Below are positions 1 to 6,436 of a stretch of DNA of 20,668 nucleotides, one piece after another. How positions within the stretch are numbered: the stretch's first letter is position 1; each line of letters begins with the position of its first letter. Origin of the DNA: an uncultured archaeon A07HN63 (lineage in GTDB: Archaea > Halobacteriota > Halobacteria > Halobacteriales > Haloferacaceae); assembly GCA_000496215.1 (NCBI GenBank), contig KI543189.1, positions 52,810-73,477 on the forward strand. Reading direction: 5' to 3'. The notes below the pieces were generated by a model. The model had not been told where the DNA came from. It saw only the letters and a program-made list of their open reading frames with translations, and did not search any database. The position numbers and the translations under genes were made by a program.

Positions 1-816
1 GGACTCGGCGAAGCACTTCTCGGCGTCGTTTTTGTATTGGTGATGCTCTGGGCACTCCACAGACTGTCAGTCATTGTGCGCGCAACGCTTGCAGTTTGGG
101 GCACGCCGACCGACGATACACCGAAACTTACGGACGGCCAGCAGGTCGCGGTTGAGGGACAGGTCACCGTTGAGGAATCCGCTGCCGTCGCAGACCGCCT
201 GTTCGATGCGGCTGATGGGCCAGTTGGGGCGTATATCTGGCACGCATGGACGCCAGATACAGGGCGAAATACATACGATTTCGACCGCGGCGAACTTCGG
301 GGCGGACGGAACACGTTCGCAGCCGGGATAGAGGCCGGTAAACTCGGAGTGTCCACCCATGGCAAGCAACTCAGCATCGACTTCGATTGGCTCCGCGAAC
401 TCTACGATACTGATACTCTCTCTGATCTGGATATTGGCGACCCAGTGAGTAATACCAGTCTCCCGACGTTTGTGACGCGACATCTCTGGGATAGCATCTA
501 TATTTCACTGGAAACCGCCATCGGGGACTGTCCTGCCACCCAACTGCGAGATGTTGTTAATCTGCGTACCGACGATATCTCAGCTGACGCCTACGGTATC
601 GAAGCTCGCGGCATCAGCGCCGGCCAACAGCTCTTTATTCTCGGTGAGGTCAAGGAACACAACGACGAATACACAGTAACAGGCACTGATCAAACACCGT
701 TGCTCATCGCTGATACTGGCCGTTCGGGACTCGTCAGTCAACTGTGGTGGCGAGCACTGAAGTATGCTCTCGCACTGATCAGTGCGTCTGGGCTATTTAT
801 ACTGTTTGTCCTGTAA
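1..816 (+). CDS. GIDE-like (MUL1-type) membrane protein, 5' end outside window
   Basis: The reading frame is open from base 1, so the true start lies upstream and 271 residues are visible. The start of the visible part is a hydrophobic helix (GEALLGVVFVLVMLWAL). A soluble middle part follows, and a second hydrophobic segment (ALALISASGLFILFVL) ends the protein. The order of motifs in the middle (GQQVAVEGQV, GAYIWHAW, GQQLFILGEV, PLLIADTG) matches my memory of the GIDE domain (PF12483). That domain was named from the mitochondrial ligase MUL1 and also occurs in archaea and bacteria, without the RING finger. No RING-type cysteine cluster is visible here, so ligase activity should not be inferred. 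The two membrane spans would place the domain on one membrane face. Its function in archaea is unknown to me. The family call rests on pattern recognition only. Confidence 0.65.
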   Translation, partial: GLGEALLGVVFVLVMLWALHRLSVIVRATLAVWGTPTDDTPKLTDGQQVAVEGQVTVEESAAVADRLFDAADGPVGAYIWHAWTPDTGRNTYDFDRGELRGGRNTFAAGIEAGKLGVSTHGKQLSIDFDWLRELYDTDTLSDLDIGDPVSNTSLPTFVTRHLWDSIYISLETAIGDCPATQLRDVVNLRTDDISADAYGIEARGISAGQQLFILGEVKEHNDEYTVTGTDQTPLLIADTGRSGLVSQLWWRALKYALALISASGLFILFVL

Positions 817-841
817 GCAGTCCTGACTAACTTGATGTAAA

Positions 842-874
842 ACAGGTGATAGCCCGGATCACTCCTGTAGGAGT
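842..874. other. Two overlapping, mutually exclusive inverted repeats
   Basis: Arms ACAGG+TGAT (842-850) pair with ATCA..CCTGT (858-868, two-base bulge) around a 7-base loop. A second dyad, ACTCCT (861-866) and AGGAGT (869-874), shares bases with it, so both cannot form at once. The site lies 25-60 bp after the stop of the GIDE-like gene. No T tract follows, so an ordinary archaeal terminator is not supported; it may be an RNA structure or a protein-binding site. Confidence 0.35.
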
Positions 875-943
875 CATGTTCACAAATGCACCTGAACTGA
901 CCAGAGTACCAAGTACATAAATCCATATTTGACCCTTCGGTGG

Positions 944-950
944 GATTTTA
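944..950 (+). promoter_or_regulatory. Probable TATA box of the PH-domain gene pair
   Basis: The AT-rich stretch GATTTTA is centred about 27 bp before the ATG at 975, the spacing expected for a leaderless haloarchaeal transcript. A further AT-rich stretch (about 910-928) lies upstream. Confidence 0.4.
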
Positions 951-974
951 CCCCCCGCTAGCCTCCCCGAAACT

Positions 975-1628
975 ATGTCCCCTTCAGCCGTTCAGGATGA
1001 CCCGACAGCGAGTTCTGGTGTCACCGCCGAACCGGATCTCGATTGGCTCTCCGTCGACGACGACGAATCGATCCGCTGGGCCAGCACCCCACACAAGTAC
1101 AGCGTCGTCCCCGGACTGGTGATCGGGATTCCACTCTCGTTCGTCCTGATTGGAATTCCGATACTCATAGGCAGCTATCTCCAGTACACGAATACCAACT
1201 ATGTGGTCACGAACAAGGGCCTCTACAGCAAGCGCGGCATTCTCTCGCGGGATGTCCAGCAGATCGGGTTCGACAAAGTACAGAACATCTCCTACTCGCA
1301 GTCGGCGGTAGGCTCGTCGCTGGGCTACGGCTCGGTCGATGTGAGCACTGCCGGTGGGTCTGGTGTCGAACTCAAGTTCCGTAGCATTCCCGAGCCTGCT
1401 GCCGTCCAGGAACTGATCGCCAGAGAGATCGATTCGCGCCAGCAGGACGGGACAGACGAGACAGCCACAACCGACGACGTGCTCGACGAGATCCTCGTGG
1501 AACTGCGCGCGATTCGATCCGCCGTAACGGCTGAGGAGGATCTCTCACGCGACACCACTCGGGGAGCCACTGAGAAGTCACAAACGGTGGATGGATCCTC
1601 GGCTGAGACGACACAGCGAGAGCCATGA
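975..1628 (+). CDS. bPH2 (YdbS/YdbT-like) PH-domain membrane protein
   Basis: 217 aa. An acidic N-terminal tail (1-40) is followed by a strongly hydrophobic stretch at about 44-68 (one long or two short spans). A bacterial-PH domain (PF03703 type, seen in YdbS/YdbT) lies at about 72-152, with NYVVTNKGLYSKRGI and VQNISYSQSAVGSSLGYGSV as its hallmarks. The last 60 residues are acidic and Ser/Thr-rich and look disordered. The start at 975 is supported by a TATA-like box about 27 bp upstream. The stop overlaps the next ATG by 4 bp (ATGA), so the two PH genes are surely co-transcribed and probably translationally coupled. The ligand and role of these domains in haloarchaea are not established to my knowledge. 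Confidence 0.85.
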   Translation: MSPSAVQDDPTASSGVTAEPDLDWLSVDDDESIRWASTPHKYSVVPGLVIGIPLSFVLIGIPILIGSYLQYTNTNYVVTNKGLYSKRGILSRDVQQIGFDKVQNISYSQSAVGSSLGYGSVDVSTAGGSGVELKFRSIPEPAAVQELIAREIDSRQQDGTDETATTDDVLDEILVELRAIRSAVTAEEDLSRDTTRGATEKSQTVDGSSAETTQREP

Positions 1629-2161
1629 CAGCCGAGTGGTGGTTTCAGGACGACGACGAGACACTCGTCTGGGACGGCCGCCCACGGTGGTCGGCTGCCA
1701 TCGGTGGGATCGCCGCCGGCGTGGTGCTTGTCGCTGTCGCCGTGGCGGCCGCACTACTGGTTGATCCGCGGCTGGCAGCGGGGAGTCTTCTCGGTGTCGG
1801 GATTGCCGTCTGGCAGTTCCTCCGCGTGCGCCATACCAGCTATCGCGTCACGAGCCGAGCGATATGGCACAAACAGGGCGTGGCGGGTCGAACCGTTCGC
1901 CGTGTTGGAGTGCCACAGGTACAGAATACCGCCTACAGTCAATCGGTGACCGGCTCGATATTCGGGTACGGCACGGTCACCGTCGAGGTTGCCGGTGGCC
2001 GCGATCTGACGTTTCGGCGGATCGACGATCCGGAAACCGTCAGGCGGACGATCACCGACCTGATCGACGACACCGACACTGACCGCGAGTTGCCGGGAAC
2101 GCCGGATCAGTGGCGCGATGTGTTGTCGGTCGTTCGTGATCTCAACACCGCGATCGACTGA
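1625..2161 (+). CDS. bPH2 PH-domain membrane protein, second of tandem pair
   Basis: 178 aa. It begins inside the stop codon of the preceding PH gene. A short soluble start (1-22) leads into two hydrophobic helices (about 24-46 and 49-66). A PH domain then covers about 68-150, with SYRVTSRAIWHKQGV and VQNTAYSQSVTGSIFGYGTV. The VQN..YSQS..GS..GYG.V signature is shared with the upstream protein, so the pair arose by duplication. It lacks the long acidic tail of its partner and ends in a short helical stretch (QWRDVLSVVRDLNTAID). A heteromeric membrane complex of the two is a reasonable inference, not something the sequence shows. Confidence 0.85.
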   Translation: MTAEWWFQDDDETLVWDGRPRWSAAIGGIAAGVVLVAVAVAAALLVDPRLAAGSLLGVGIAVWQFLRVRHTSYRVTSRAIWHKQGVAGRTVRRVGVPQVQNTAYSQSVTGSIFGYGTVTVEVAGGRDLTFRRIDDPETVRRTITDLIDDTDTDRELPGTPDQWRDVLSVVRDLNTAID

Positions 2162-2355
2162 CTATCGAGACAGCACTCTCATCTCACGAAAGCGACGCCC
2201 TCACTGCCTCCAGGCACGCCGAGAGTTGCTTGATTGCTGTGTGTCGGTTTACATTCTGAGTCCGTGAGACCAAGATGAGTGCAACCGTCGCTGTTACAGG
2301 GTCTGAAACAGAGTGTAGCGTTTGAAGAGGTGTCTCCGCGTTGGGTAGACTGCTT

Positions 2356-2484
2356 ATGACACTCAGCAAAACGTCAATCGCAGGCATCGCCGCTGTGGCA
2401 GTCGTCGCAGCACTCGGTATCGCCCGCCGTCGTCGTTCCTCCGAGGACGAAATCGAGCAACCTGACCAGCTAGACTCCCGCTGA
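2356..2484 (+). CDS. Small single-span membrane protein, 42 aa
   Basis: A short frame encodes MTLSKTSIAGIAAVAVVAAL, then GIARRRRSSEDEIEQPDQ and a short end. It has one hydrophobic helix (about 7-23), a positive RRRR stop-transfer cluster, and an acidic tail, which is the usual plan of an archaeal membrane miniprotein with the tail inside. Third codon positions are mostly C or G. The region from 2162 to 2355 before it holds no convincing gene, and no strong TATA box was seen. An open frame on the minus strand (2184-2507) overlaps it, but its product is not acidic and has no recognisable features. The function is unknown. Confidence 0.5.
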   Translation: MTLSKTSIAGIAAVAVVAALGIARRRRSSEDEIEQPDQLDSR

Positions 2485-2570
2485 CGGTCACAGTTCCACA
2501 GCCACAAGCAGACAGTGCAGCCGCAAACCGGTAACTGATTTGTACCGGGTAAGTCAATCAGACCAATACA

Positions 2571-2789
2571 ATGGTATCGCCAGCCGAGTTGGAACCGGGA
2601 GATACGATCGTTCGGTCGAGAGAGCGGTACGGCTCCGGTGGCGGCTCCCGACAGATCTCACGCACGGTAGCCGAGGTTACCGAGGACGGCGTCAGAGTTC
2701 GCGCCCCAGACGACGGGAGCTTCGACACGACAGTGCTCTCGGCCGAACAGGTTCGCGACAAGTGGCATCGCCCGGATGAGAACGCCTGA
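2571..2789 (+). CDS. Conserved-type small haloarchaeal protein, 72 aa
   Basis: 72 aa, soluble and acidic, with no membrane helix. The sequence reads as a compact beta-rich domain: PGDTIVRSRERY, then a Gly/Ser linker, RTVAEVTEDGVRVRAPD, and a C-terminal helix (SAEQVRDKWHRP). Alternating Val/Thr strands suggest an SH3-like small barrel, but this is only an impression. GC-rich third positions support coding. It stands alone, with 86 bp to the 42-aa gene upstream and convergent with the minus-strand gene downstream. No function can be assigned. Confidence 0.65.
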   Translation: MVSPAELEPGDTIVRSRERYGSGGGSRQISRTVAEVTEDGVRVRAPDDGSFDTTVLSAEQVRDKWHRPDENA

Positions 2790-2897
2790 AACGGTCGCGT
2801 TACCGAACGCAACTTGGAGTCACTCCGACACTTGGGTTTCTAAATTTCCGCCGGTCGGTCACACCCAACCCACCTTCCCAGTGTGAGTCGACGTCGT

Positions 2898-3329
2898 TCA
2901 GCTGAACTGCGCTCGAAGCGCGGTCACCAACCGGCCGACAAGACCCGACCCAGATGGCGTCTCGGATAGCTCCCAGTCTGATTTCTCGGCGGCTTCAGCG
3001 ATGTTGACGTACTCCCAGCAAAACATGGTTGCAACCCGCATATCCGCGTCGCTCGCCCCGACGTAGACGTGTCGCGGTGTCGACTCCGTCTCGCATATCT
3101 CTTCGAGTGCGAACCACTTGTCGCGGTCTGCCATATCGAAATCCTGTCGAAGGTCGTGCTCGGCGACAACCTGTTCGATCCGGTTGATGTCGTCGTCGAC
3201 GATCCCGATCGATCGGCTCCAGGCTGTTGCATCCTCGAAGACCGCAGCCGGGTCGGCGAGTCTGTCGATTGCCGACAGCGAGAACGCGAGTGTTACCCGT
3301 CCCGACTCGCTCTCGCTATCGTCGGTCAT
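2898..3329 (-). CDS. DUF7124-like haloarchaeal protein, 143 aa
   Basis: The ATG at 3329 (MTDDSESESGRVTLAF) is preferred. The longer frame up to 3440 adds 37 residues rich in Arg and His, unlike haloarchaeal protein, and reads as non-coding. The core contains LAFSLSAIDRLADPAAVFED, WSRSIGIVDDD, RHVYVGASDADMRVAT and WEYVNIAEAAEKSDWEL. This matches my recollection of the haloarchaeal family DUF7124, whose function is unknown. It has no signal peptide or membrane helix. The last 20 residues (SGLVGRLVTALRAQFS) form an amphipathic helix. No clear TATA box was seen upstream on the minus strand. Confidence 0.7.
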   Translation of the reverse strand: MTDDSESESGRVTLAFSLSAIDRLADPAAVFEDATAWSRSIGIVDDDINRIEQVVAEHDLRQDFDMADRDKWFALEEICETESTPRHVYVGASDADMRVATMFCWEYVNIAEAAEKSDWELSETPSGSGLVGRLVTALRAQFS

Positions 3330-3572
3330 CTGATCGTCAGCACGGTCGGAGGTGCGATCCCTGTCTCGGTGTCGCCCGCTGAGGTGCCCCCGGTGACGGC
3401 CAGCGATCCGTGTCGCCAGTTTTCGCCTGCAGGGGTGCACAACAGTTCGGTGGTCATATCGACTGAAAACAGCCTCAGCTAATCAATCACCGGGATCGAC
3501 GCTTCCTGCCTCGCACTCAACCACCGGGGAGTGGCCACCCTTATCTGCGTCTGTTCACCATATCAGACAGGA

Positions 3573-3781
3573 ATGACATCGAGCGTGGTCCCCGCGCGGT
3601 CGCTCGTAGCTGCTGGCGTACCGGTCGTTGCGGGGCTGATCGCCGCCAGCTTTGCCCTCCGCATCGCTCGCATGCCACACGCTTTATCAAGAACGAACAG
3701 GGTCTATACCGACTGCAGCGATCGTCTCTCTGGTCGTTCTTCGTTTTTGCCGTCGCCGCAATCGTTTGCGATAGTCTATGA
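3573..3781 (+). pseudogene. Probable frameshifted small two-span membrane protein gene
   Basis: From the ATG at 3573 the frame encodes a good membrane helix (SLVAAGVPVVAGLIAASFA) with GC-rich third positions, then degrades after about 3670 into Ser/Arg-rich residues. In the frame shifted by one base (codon phase of 3575), the sequence after about 3680 reads GLYRLQRSSLWSFFVFAVAA and ends IVCDSL, stop TGA at 3779-3781, which looks like a second membrane helix. Together they would make a protein of about 68 aa interrupted by one indel between about 3665 and 3700. A TATA-like CTTATCT lies about 30 bp before 3573. A sequencing error would look the same. Without it, 3330-3867 holds no other gene I can support. 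Confidence 0.4.
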
Positions 3782-3867
3782 CTACAGCTGAATGGCCGAC
3801 CCGAGTTCAGTCACGCAACGATAGAAAGCCAAAACAAGAATCGCAGCCTCGATAGATAGCGTCCACG

Positions 3868-4593
3868 ATGCACTCAGCTGATACCACCGCCCTCCGCCTC
3901 GTTGCGCTCGTGAGTATGTTGCTTCTGGCAGGGGTCGCCACGGGGTCGGCTGTCACGGCCAAGGCCCCACCAGAGCCGGTCTGTGGTGTGTGCACAGCAC
4001 AACTCGACGCGGCTGCCGAAACACACGGTGTGGGCCTCAACCGCGGTGAGACCAGCATGCAGATCCAACTCACCCCAAATGGCACCGCAACATTTGTGGC
4101 TCAGGTTACGCTCAGAAATGGGAGTACTCAACTACAGAATGCGTCACTCCGAACCGGCATTGTCCGTGATGTCTCCAACAGCCTCGTCAGTGATCGGCGA
4201 AATCTACGAACAGCCCTCGTGGACGATGAGTTACGGGTGCGGTACTCGTCGCGCAGCCTCGCTCACAGAACCCTCGGGGTCCTGCAGTTCGACGCGTTTC
4301 ACACCCGTGGCGCCCCGCCGCTGGCCAGCGGTGGCGAGGGCAGCCCATACCCGGGTGCTGACAGGCTAACACTGCGGGCTCCCCCGGCGTACCAGCCCCA
4401 CGGGTCACCCGGTGCGTTCAGTAACGAGACGGTGGTTCAGTGGTCGGGAGACAGCCACGAGCAGTACGCGGGTCACATCGCCGAAGACACCACTATCTCA
4501 TTCGTTCCACGGCAGGCGCGTGCTCCGACCCTCCGCGTCATGGCTGTGAGCATCGTTGACTGGGTGTCGCGGTTGGTCACTGCTGGCCAGTGA
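3868..4593 (+). CDS. Exported protein with CGVC motif, 241 aa
   Basis: A Sec-type signal peptide (hydrophobic core ALRLVALVSMLLLAGVATG, about 8-26, cleavage near residue 30) is followed by PEPVCGVC at about 36-43. The mature domain is beta-rich, with a repeated NGS/NGT and NAS/NET character that offers N-glycosylation sites. A conserved-looking block GGEGSPYPGADRLTLRAPPA lies around 152-171. I recall a haloarchaeal secreted family with this order (CGVC start, NGTA..V strands, GGEG...PGADRLTLR) but cannot name it. Related proteins often end in a membrane helix. Here the end (LRVMAVSIVDWVSRLVTAGQ) is only moderately hydrophobic and may be amphipathic, so anchoring is uncertain. The CxxC pair could form a disulfide or bind metal. 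Confidence 0.75.
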   Translation: MHSADTTALRLVALVSMLLLAGVATGSAVTAKAPPEPVCGVCTAQLDAAAETHGVGLNRGETSMQIQLTPNGTATFVAQVTLRNGSTQLQNASLRTGIVRDVSNSLVSDRRNLRTALVDDELRVRYSSRSLAHRTLGVLQFDAFHTRGAPPLASGGEGSPYPGADRLTLRAPPAYQPHGSPGAFSNETVVQWSGDSHEQYAGHIAEDTTISFVPRQARAPTLRVMAVSIVDWVSRLVTAGQ

Positions 4594-4692
4594 TCGAGAG
4601 CGCCGTGCAGCTTTACTCTTATTCCGTCGGCCATCACCTGTCGAAAATAGCGATTTCGTCGTCGCGGGTACTGTACCGGGGGAGCACAACTT

Positions 4693-4702
4693 CTTTATTC
4701 TA
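4693..4702 (+). promoter_or_regulatory. TATA box of the 97-aa membrane protein gene
   Basis: CTTTATTCTA is centred about 23 bp before the ATG at 4721 in otherwise GC-rich DNA. This supports leaderless transcription and the choice of 4721 over the longer upstream frame. Confidence 0.5.
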
Positions 4703-4720
4703 AATCCCGAGAAGGGTAGT

Positions 4721-5014
4721 ATGCCCTCCAAACGCGAACTCATCGGTAGCACGCCGCCCAGCGAAGAACTGGATTTGTCGGCCGTTCAATGGGATCGAAT
4801 TACGGCGTTCGTCGGCGGAATCGTCGCGCTTGTTGGTCTACTGTATCTGTACCCGAATATCGGCTCACAACTGCCGGTCTGGGCGAGCCAGACACTGCCG
4901 GCTATCCCGGTTGGTCTCATCTGGTATGGCCTCACCAGCTGGCGGTGGCAAACAGTTCTGAAAGCGACTGCTGGCATCGCCGCTGGGGGCCTGCTTGCTG
5001 TCTACATTCCCTGA
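4721..5014 (+). CDS. Two-span membrane protein, 97 aa
   Basis: The start at 4721 (MPSKRELIGSTPPSEELDLS) is chosen because a TATA box sits just upstream. The in-frame extension back to 4556 overlaps the previous gene and has an Arg-rich, non-haloarchaeal composition. A soluble N-terminus of about 25 residues leads into helices at about 29-48 (ITAFVGGIVALVGLLYLYP) and 54-70 (WASQTLPAIPVGLIWYGL). A third hydrophobic stretch (TAGIAAGGLLAVYIP) ends the protein. So two or three spans fit. It converges with the propeller gene downstream. I recognise no family beyond a haloarchaeal small membrane protein. Confidence 0.7.
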   Translation: MPSKRELIGSTPPSEELDLSAVQWDRITAFVGGIVALVGLLYLYPNIGSQLPVWASQTLPAIPVGLIWYGLTSWRWQTVLKATAGIAAGGLLAVYIP

Positions 5015-5083
5015 ATCCTACCTACCTGCAATAAGACGGAGTGCGTCGTCATCGCGCCTCGCTGTCGACTCAGAGCAGCGGAG

Positions 5084-6337
5084 TCAGTTGCTGGCGTAGT
5101 CAAGTGCGACAACACGGCCATCACCGTACCGGACGAGTATCTCCGCGCTGCCGTCGTCATCGATATCGGCCGGCGTCGGGAACGTCCAAATCGGGACCGC
5201 CCGCTCATAGCGAGCCAGCTCCGCTCCTGACCCCGCATTGAGCACGGCCACACGACCGCTGTTGGTGACCGTGATCACCTCCATGGATTCGTCGCCGTTC
5301 ACGTCAGCAACCACCGGTGGCGGCAAGGTCGCATCCTCGCCAGTAGCGACGGTTGTCTTCCACTCGGTGTCTCCCGTCTGTGCGTCCAGTGCGATGGCTT
5401 CACCGGTGACTCGCCCCACATAGAGCGTCACTCCGTTGCCGTCTGGATTCGCCGTTCGCCGGATGCGATTCATCCCACTGAAGGAGCGCTCCCACTCGCG
5501 GCTGCCGGTTGCCCCGTCGAGTGCTGTGACGTGGCCGGAGGCTGCGACAAAGATCTCCTCGGCTGGATCGCTGTCGGCCTGCGCGACGACGATGTCGTCG
5601 GCACTGACAGGGCTAGTGAACGCAACCGATCCGTTCGCTGCGATCACGGCCACCCCCTCGCTGGTTCCCACGACGACCTCACTGGCGTCGTCGGCATCCA
5701 CGTCGGCGACAGTGGGTGCATCGTACGTCGAGACCCGTCCGCCGAACGTCTCGTTGAGCGACACACGCCAGCGTTCGCCCCCAGTTGCTGTCGCCGCGAG
5801 GACGTGTCCGGTGATATCACTGGTCACGATTTCCGTGCCAGCCGTCGGTCGGAAGTCGGCGAGTGTCGGTCGTCCGTAGCCGTAACTGACCAGCGGGAGT
5901 CGCTGTACCTCGCGTCCGGTCGTTGCCTCGTGGACGACCAGTGCTTCCTCGGTTGTCGAGCCAACGACCTCCTTGCTGCCGTCGTCGTCGATATCCTCGA
6001 TTGCGGGCTGGGTCAGGGCGTGCGTGAAGCAGTCATCGGCTGGCATCCCGTTTCGCCACATCGTCGAGCCATCGTCGGGCCGGACCCGGACGAGCGAACA
6101 CGACATGTTGGTGATCGGCACATCGCTGTAGGGAACCTCGGAAACCGGGATCACGATCACCTCGCCGTCGGGCCCGACCCCGATAGCGTGATGATTGACC
6201 TGATTGTCACGTGGTGTATCACTGATCCACATTTCGGTCAGGCTGCCACCCGCGGCAAACCCGCCGACGCCCACGACGACCAGCCCCCCGGCAAGCACAG
6301 CGATGCCGACGAGCGCGATGACGGTCCGGCGGCGCAT
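5084..6337 (-). CDS. Membrane-anchored FG-GAP/PQQ-like beta-propeller protein
   Basis: 417 aa from the ATG at 6337. The frame continues upstream for 122 residues, but these are Arg/Gln-rich and lie antisense to the divergent gene. MRRRTVIALVGIAVLAGGLV starts an N-terminal anchor or uncleaved signal (about 5-30). The rest is an extracellular propeller. Calcium-binding FG-GAP-type loops are visible at 115 (DIDDDGSKEV), 212 (DVDADDASEV), 345 (DVNGDESMEV) and 391 (DIDDDGSAEI). They alternate with PQQ-like blade motifs (VTALDGATGSREWERSF, AIALDAQTGDTEWKTTV). Cys80 and Cys103 are the only cysteines and may form a disulfide. Such propellers usually act as surface binding or scaffold domains; the partner is unknown. 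It is transcribed divergently from the polytopic membrane protein at 6437, with 99 bp between. Confidence 0.85.
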   Translation of the reverse strand: MRRRTVIALVGIAVLAGGLVVVGVGGFAAGGSLTEMWISDTPRDNQVNHHAIGVGPDGEVIVIPVSEVPYSDVPITNMSCSLVRVRPDDGSTMWRNGMPADDCFTHALTQPAIEDIDDDGSKEVVGSTTEEALVVHEATTGREVQRLPLVSYGYGRPTLADFRPTAGTEIVTSDITGHVLAATATGGERWRVSLNETFGGRVSTYDAPTVADVDADDASEVVVGTSEGVAVIAANGSVAFTSPVSADDIVVAQADSDPAEEIFVAASGHVTALDGATGSREWERSFSGMNRIRRTANPDGNGVTLYVGRVTGEAIALDAQTGDTEWKTTVATGEDATLPPPVVADVNGDESMEVITVTNSGRVAVLNAGSGAELARYERAVPIWTFPTPADIDDDGSAEILVRYGDGRVVALDYASN

Positions 6338-6436
6338 ATTCGTGCTTTTCGCGGGGCGCGCAAAAGACTGCCTTTCGGTGCTGACTTTCGAGGGTCGAAC
6401 CACAATCACCTTTGCTCGCTCGTTGCGTAGCGAGAC

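Noticed and set aside
2184..2507. Minus-strand frame of 107 codons over the 42-aa gene
   Set aside because: Part of it reads plausibly (DPVTATVALILVSRTQ), but the product is not acidic, third positions are near random, and the start region is Arg/Ser-rich. It remains a weak alternative to the 42-aa gene.
3330..3440. N-terminal extension of the DUF7124-like protein
   Set aside because: The extra 37 residues are Arg/His-rich, unlike haloarchaeal coding sequence, and the ATG at 3329 gives a typical N-terminus.
5531..6430. Long open frame (299 codons) on the plus strand
   Set aside because: It lies antisense to the propeller gene, whose FG-GAP motifs are unmistakable. The plus-strand product is rich in His, Arg and Asp repeats that mirror GC-rich codons and has no domain.
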